64,000 bases of DNA from NCBI RefSeq assembly GCF_001659605.2, contig NC_035170.2, forward strand, positions 24,110,190 to 24,174,189, written 5' to 3'. Position 1 is the stretch's first letter; every line of letters starts with the position of its first letter. Below the pieces are notes generated by a model, which was not told the origin of the DNA, made no database searches, and saw nothing but the letters and a program-made list of their open reading frames with translations. Below, one piece after another: positions 61,111 through 64,000 of this stretch. The stretch is from Manihot esculenta. Lineage: Eukaryota; Streptophyta; Magnoliopsida; Malpighiales; Euphorbiaceae. The position numbers and the translations under genes are program-made.

Positions 61111-61800
61111 TTATTTTTTCATATGATGTAAATCATATAATTTGTATGCTTTAAAACCTGAAGTATAACCAATGAAAATACATTTAAAAGCACTTTGTTC
61201 AAACTTAACCTTTTTAAATCTTATATTTATAACAAAACATAAACAACCAAAGACCTTTAAATGTTTGTAGGTCGACACTCGCCAAAAAATTTGTAGGTCG
61301 ATATTTGCCAAAAAAAATTTCATAAGGGGTTTTCCAATCCAAAATAGAACTTGATAATCTGTTTATGATATAAGTGACCGTTAATATACTTTCTGCCCAA
61401 AAAAATTTTGGAAGCTTAGATTCAAACATTATAGCCCTTACCATTTGCAATAAATGTTTATATTTTCTCTTCACAATGTCATTTTGCTATGGAGTGTATG
61501 AATATGTTCTTTGATGTAAAATTCCTTTTGATTTAAAAAGAGTTTTACATTGTTTATTTATAAATTCTGTTCCATTGTCCAATCTTATTACTTTGAAATT
61601 TTTGTGAAATTGAGTTGTATCATGCTGATGAAATAATGAAATATGTTATGCAGATTAAATTTATCATGCAAAAGATATGTCCAAATGACTCTTAAAAAAT
61701 CATCCACTATAGTCAAAATGTATTTTGTATTTGAGATTGAATGAGTTAAACACGAGCCCCATAAATCAATATGAATTAGTTCAAAAACAGTTCTAATTGT
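61111..61800 (-). pseudogene. copia-2 integrase remnant
   Basis: The minus strand reads KRKYKHLLQMVRAIMFESKLP, FWAESILTVTYIINRL, DWKTPYEIFFGK and, in another frame, FGCLCFVINIRFKKVKFEQSA, KCIFIGYTSGFKAYKLYDL. These are the conserved second half of copia integrase. A 26-bp duplication (about 61260-61312) causes the frame change. Confidence 0.82.
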
Positions 61801-62089
61801 TACTTTGCTTTTCTAGAAACTTAATCTTTATTGTTTTGCAAGTAGATATATTTCACACACTTGATTTTCCTTATTTTCTAGTTGAATGGCTGAGGTGCAA
61901 ATTAATTTTGCATGTAATGTATGACCAAGTCTTGAATGCTATAGTTCATAGAAATTTTGACAAGAGTATAAATGAAAAACTTTCATGCATGGGGTTTAAC
62001 TTGGTAGCTGAAAGAGAATCAGTGTTAGAGTCATAAACTATACCACAATTAGTAAGAGTTTTATTTACTAGGATATAGAGTCCCTCTTG

Positions 62090-62745
62090 TTATTTTCCTT
62101 CAGCCAGCACCTCTTTAGTCACTAGGTTCTGTATAAAGCAGGTTTCAGAAGAGAATTTTACTATTAGCTTAGAGAATTTAGAAAGGCTACTAACTGAAAG
62201 TAAGTTGTGCTTAAAATGAGAAATATACAAGGCATTGTGTAGAATTATTTTAGGTGAGAGTCTGATGGTTCTAAAATAGTGAACATACTTGGATGTTCCA
62301 TCGGGTAGAGTTATGGTGCTTTTATTTGGTATTGCAGAAATAGTATGAAATAAAGATAGGTCACTAAACATATGAGTTGATGCATCTGAGTCTATTATCC
62401 GTACAAAGTTTTTACCATGTCTGCTAGTAGGGTAGCCCCTAGTATTCTTACTTATAAATCCTGAGAAATTGCCATAGCTTGTCTCATTTGTTACTGAATT
62501 TTGATTCTGCATACATTTTTCCACCTCCTCCTGGATTAAATTCGCTCAACTCACTTGACTGCCTTCTTGTTTGCTATCGATTTTATTATCATCATCCATC
62601 GTATTTTTTGCACATTTGTAGCAATCACCCATTTTCCTTTCATCTACTTCTGTTTTAGCTTGGTGAACCATTTTGATTGCCCGTAAAGCTTAAAACATGC
62701 TTTTCTTGTGTGACAATTGTCTTTACAGTAATCACAAGTTATGTT
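62090..62745 (-). pseudogene. copia-2 CCHC knuckle and protease remnant
   Basis: CDYCKDNCHTRKAC (about 62740-62697) is a CX2CX4HX4C knuckle. Protease follows with IIDSDASTHM in place of the usual DSGA(S/T)xHM; the active-site Gly is replaced by Asp, so it would be inactive. Then ITLPDGTSKYV and LYISHFKHNLLSVSSL, the usual protease/GAG-pre-integrase sequence. Confidence 0.82.
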
Positions 62746-62989
62746 CTCTTTTCTTCCCAATTCCTTTTTCTTGCTTTGAATTTTTTCCAACTTGTGGTTG
62801 GTTTCTAATCATCATGACCGAGTTGAAGTCTCCTGCTTTGTTACTGTGTATTTCTCTCTTTTTTCAACTCTAACCACCATTGAATAAGTTTTATTAATAG
62901 TTGGGAGGAGATCCATAAGTAAGATCTGATTCCTAACACGATCATAGCTATCATTTAAGTCCATTAAAAATTGAATCAATTTATCCTCA

Positions 62990-63548
62990 TTGCAAATCTC
63001 ATCTAACTATTTGGATACACCATATTCACATATAGGTAAGAGCTTTAAATAAGTTAATTCATCCCATAATCTTTTCAGTTTAGTAAAATAAATTATCATA
63101 GAAGGATTAGCCTAACGGAACTTATCTCGTACTTGATCGGATAGAGAAGAGGCCCATTATTCTGTCTGAATCTTTCCTTAATTTCTTCCTAGAGTATTTG
63201 AGAAGATGGTTCATATATAAATGTGTCAATCGGTTCCTTTAACAGTGAGCTTAATATCCATGTGGTGACCATACTGTCCACCTTCCTCCATTTCTCTAAG
63301 TTTTGAGACCCAGCAGGTGGCATTTCGAAGGTGCTAACAATAAAACCAAGTTTATCCTTGGTCCTTAAAGCAATCATCATAGATCTGCTCCATGACAGAT
63401 AATTTTTCCCAAGGAGATGAGCACTAACTAGTTGCATTTTAGGATTATCTAAATTTTAAAGCCTGAAGAAATCATTCTCATTCTCTTTTTCATTTTTGTT
63501 TTGATTCACGATTGCTGAGATTGTTTTCTTGGGTAATTCTTCTGCCAT
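62990..63548 (-). pseudogene. copia-2 gag remnant
   Basis: Starts MAEELPKKTI at 63548, interrupted by a stop near 63460, then LLGKNYLSWSRSMMIALRTKD, KLGFI and KWRKVDSMVTTWILSSL, which is the UBN2/retrotran_gag_3 domain of plant copia elements. Further stops follow. Confidence 0.82.
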
Positions 63549-63619
63549 TTGAGTGATGAAGAAGGAAAAGAAAGAGTAGGATTAGAAATGAAATACAACA
63601 CAGGTATGCTCTAATACCA

Positions 63620-64000
63620 TATAACAAAAAGGACTTCATTGGAATAGAGAGGCTGAGGCAATACTCGCTCAATTTTTATTTGAGAAGAATGCGTTTATAT
63701 ACAACGTTATCAACTACTTTGGAAAGGTATACGTTATAATATATAGCTATCGACTATTGTCTTATTTTTATGAGCTGACACAGAGATGGAAATAAGTATT
63801 CTAAAATGTCCGTCCGACCTGATCTTCTGGTATAATCGTCTAACCCGGTCACTTAGAGTAGTCGTCCGAACTGATCTGTTAGAGTGGTGTCTGACTTATG
63901 AAGTCGTCTAACCTAATCTATTGGAGTAGTGTCCAACCTGTGAAATCGTCCGACCTGATTTATTGGAGTGGTCATCTGACCTATTACCCGATCTGTACCG
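63620..64000 (-). repeat. 5' LTR of copia-2 (partial, runs off the window)
   Basis: Matches 51251-51696, with the same three-unit tandem repeat of about 42 bp. The outer end is beyond the window. Confidence 0.75.

Larger units (their letters stand above)
51251..64000 (-). mobile_element. Ty1/copia retrotransposon 'copia-2', decayed, running off the window
   Basis: Minus-strand element. Its 3' LTR lies at 51251-51696 and its 5' LTR starts at about 63620 and continues past the window end. Between them on the minus strand are gag (63548 downward), CCHC and protease (62740-62090), integrase (about 61800-61111) and RT/RNase H (53218-51710), with stops and frameshifts throughout. Gypsy family B is inserted at 53219-60543. 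The primer site GGTATTAGAGC (minus, 63618-63608) is a one-base variant of the tRNA-iMet type. Confidence 0.84.

Overview
The window is nuclear DNA of a eudicot plant, possibly a member of the Euphorbiaceae. The lineage guess is low confidence and rests on overall impression only. The evidence for a plant is spliced plant-type genes (a plant DNA polymerase V/MYBBP1A protein and a GTE-class bromodomain-NET protein), tRNA-iMet-primed Ty1/copia and Ty3/gypsy chromoviral retrotransposons with CR-type chromodomains, and AT-rich intergenic DNA full of small DNA-transposon derivatives.

Layout. (1) 1-8.9 kb is gene space. The 3' half of a POL5/MYBBP1A-like gene (+, four visible exons, one GC-AG intron) converges on a complete three-exon GTE bromodomain gene (-, 553 aa). 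(2) 8.9-10.5 kb is AT-rich DNA without genes. (3) 10,515-41,210 is one old Ty1/copia element ('copia-1', target-site duplication TTAGA) swollen to about 30.7 kb by nested insertions. The first insertion is a 2.3-kb solo LTR of gypsy family A (13,459-29,114, duplication GTTAG). It is itself split by a nearly intact family A Tekay/Del-like element (13,751-27,097, minus, duplication CCGAA). That element carries a Mutator-like insert in its 5' LTR and a broken second family A copy in its 3' LTR. The second insertion is a stack of three family A solo LTRs, one inside another (31,294-38,137; 32,028-36,630; 33,753-36,028). A LINE 3' fragment also sits near the end of copia-1. (4) 41.2-51.2 kb is AT-rich DNA with Mutator-like MITEs (10-bp duplications), a second LINE fragment and a decayed PIF/Harbinger transposase. 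(5) 51.25 kb to the window end is a second decayed copia element ('copia-2', minus, running off the edge). It is split by gypsy family B (53,219-60,543, duplication CCTTT), which is split in turn by a family B solo LTR (54,262-56,700, duplication TCGGG).

Only the two genes at the left look like host genes. POL5/MYBBP1A proteins act in the nucleolus in ribosomal RNA production, and GTE proteins read acetylated histones; nothing shows that they work together. The rest is transposable elements. I see no CRISPR, tRNA or rRNA gene and no novel multi-gene system. The most unusual material is the family A/B LTR: repeated insertion into its own LTRs, arrays of a GC-rich near-palindrome, a hairpin with compensatory changes, and a minisatellite slot that holds different hairpin-forming repeats in each subfamily. 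Element boundaries were set by matching LTR ends and duplications by eye; no alignment or database search was run.
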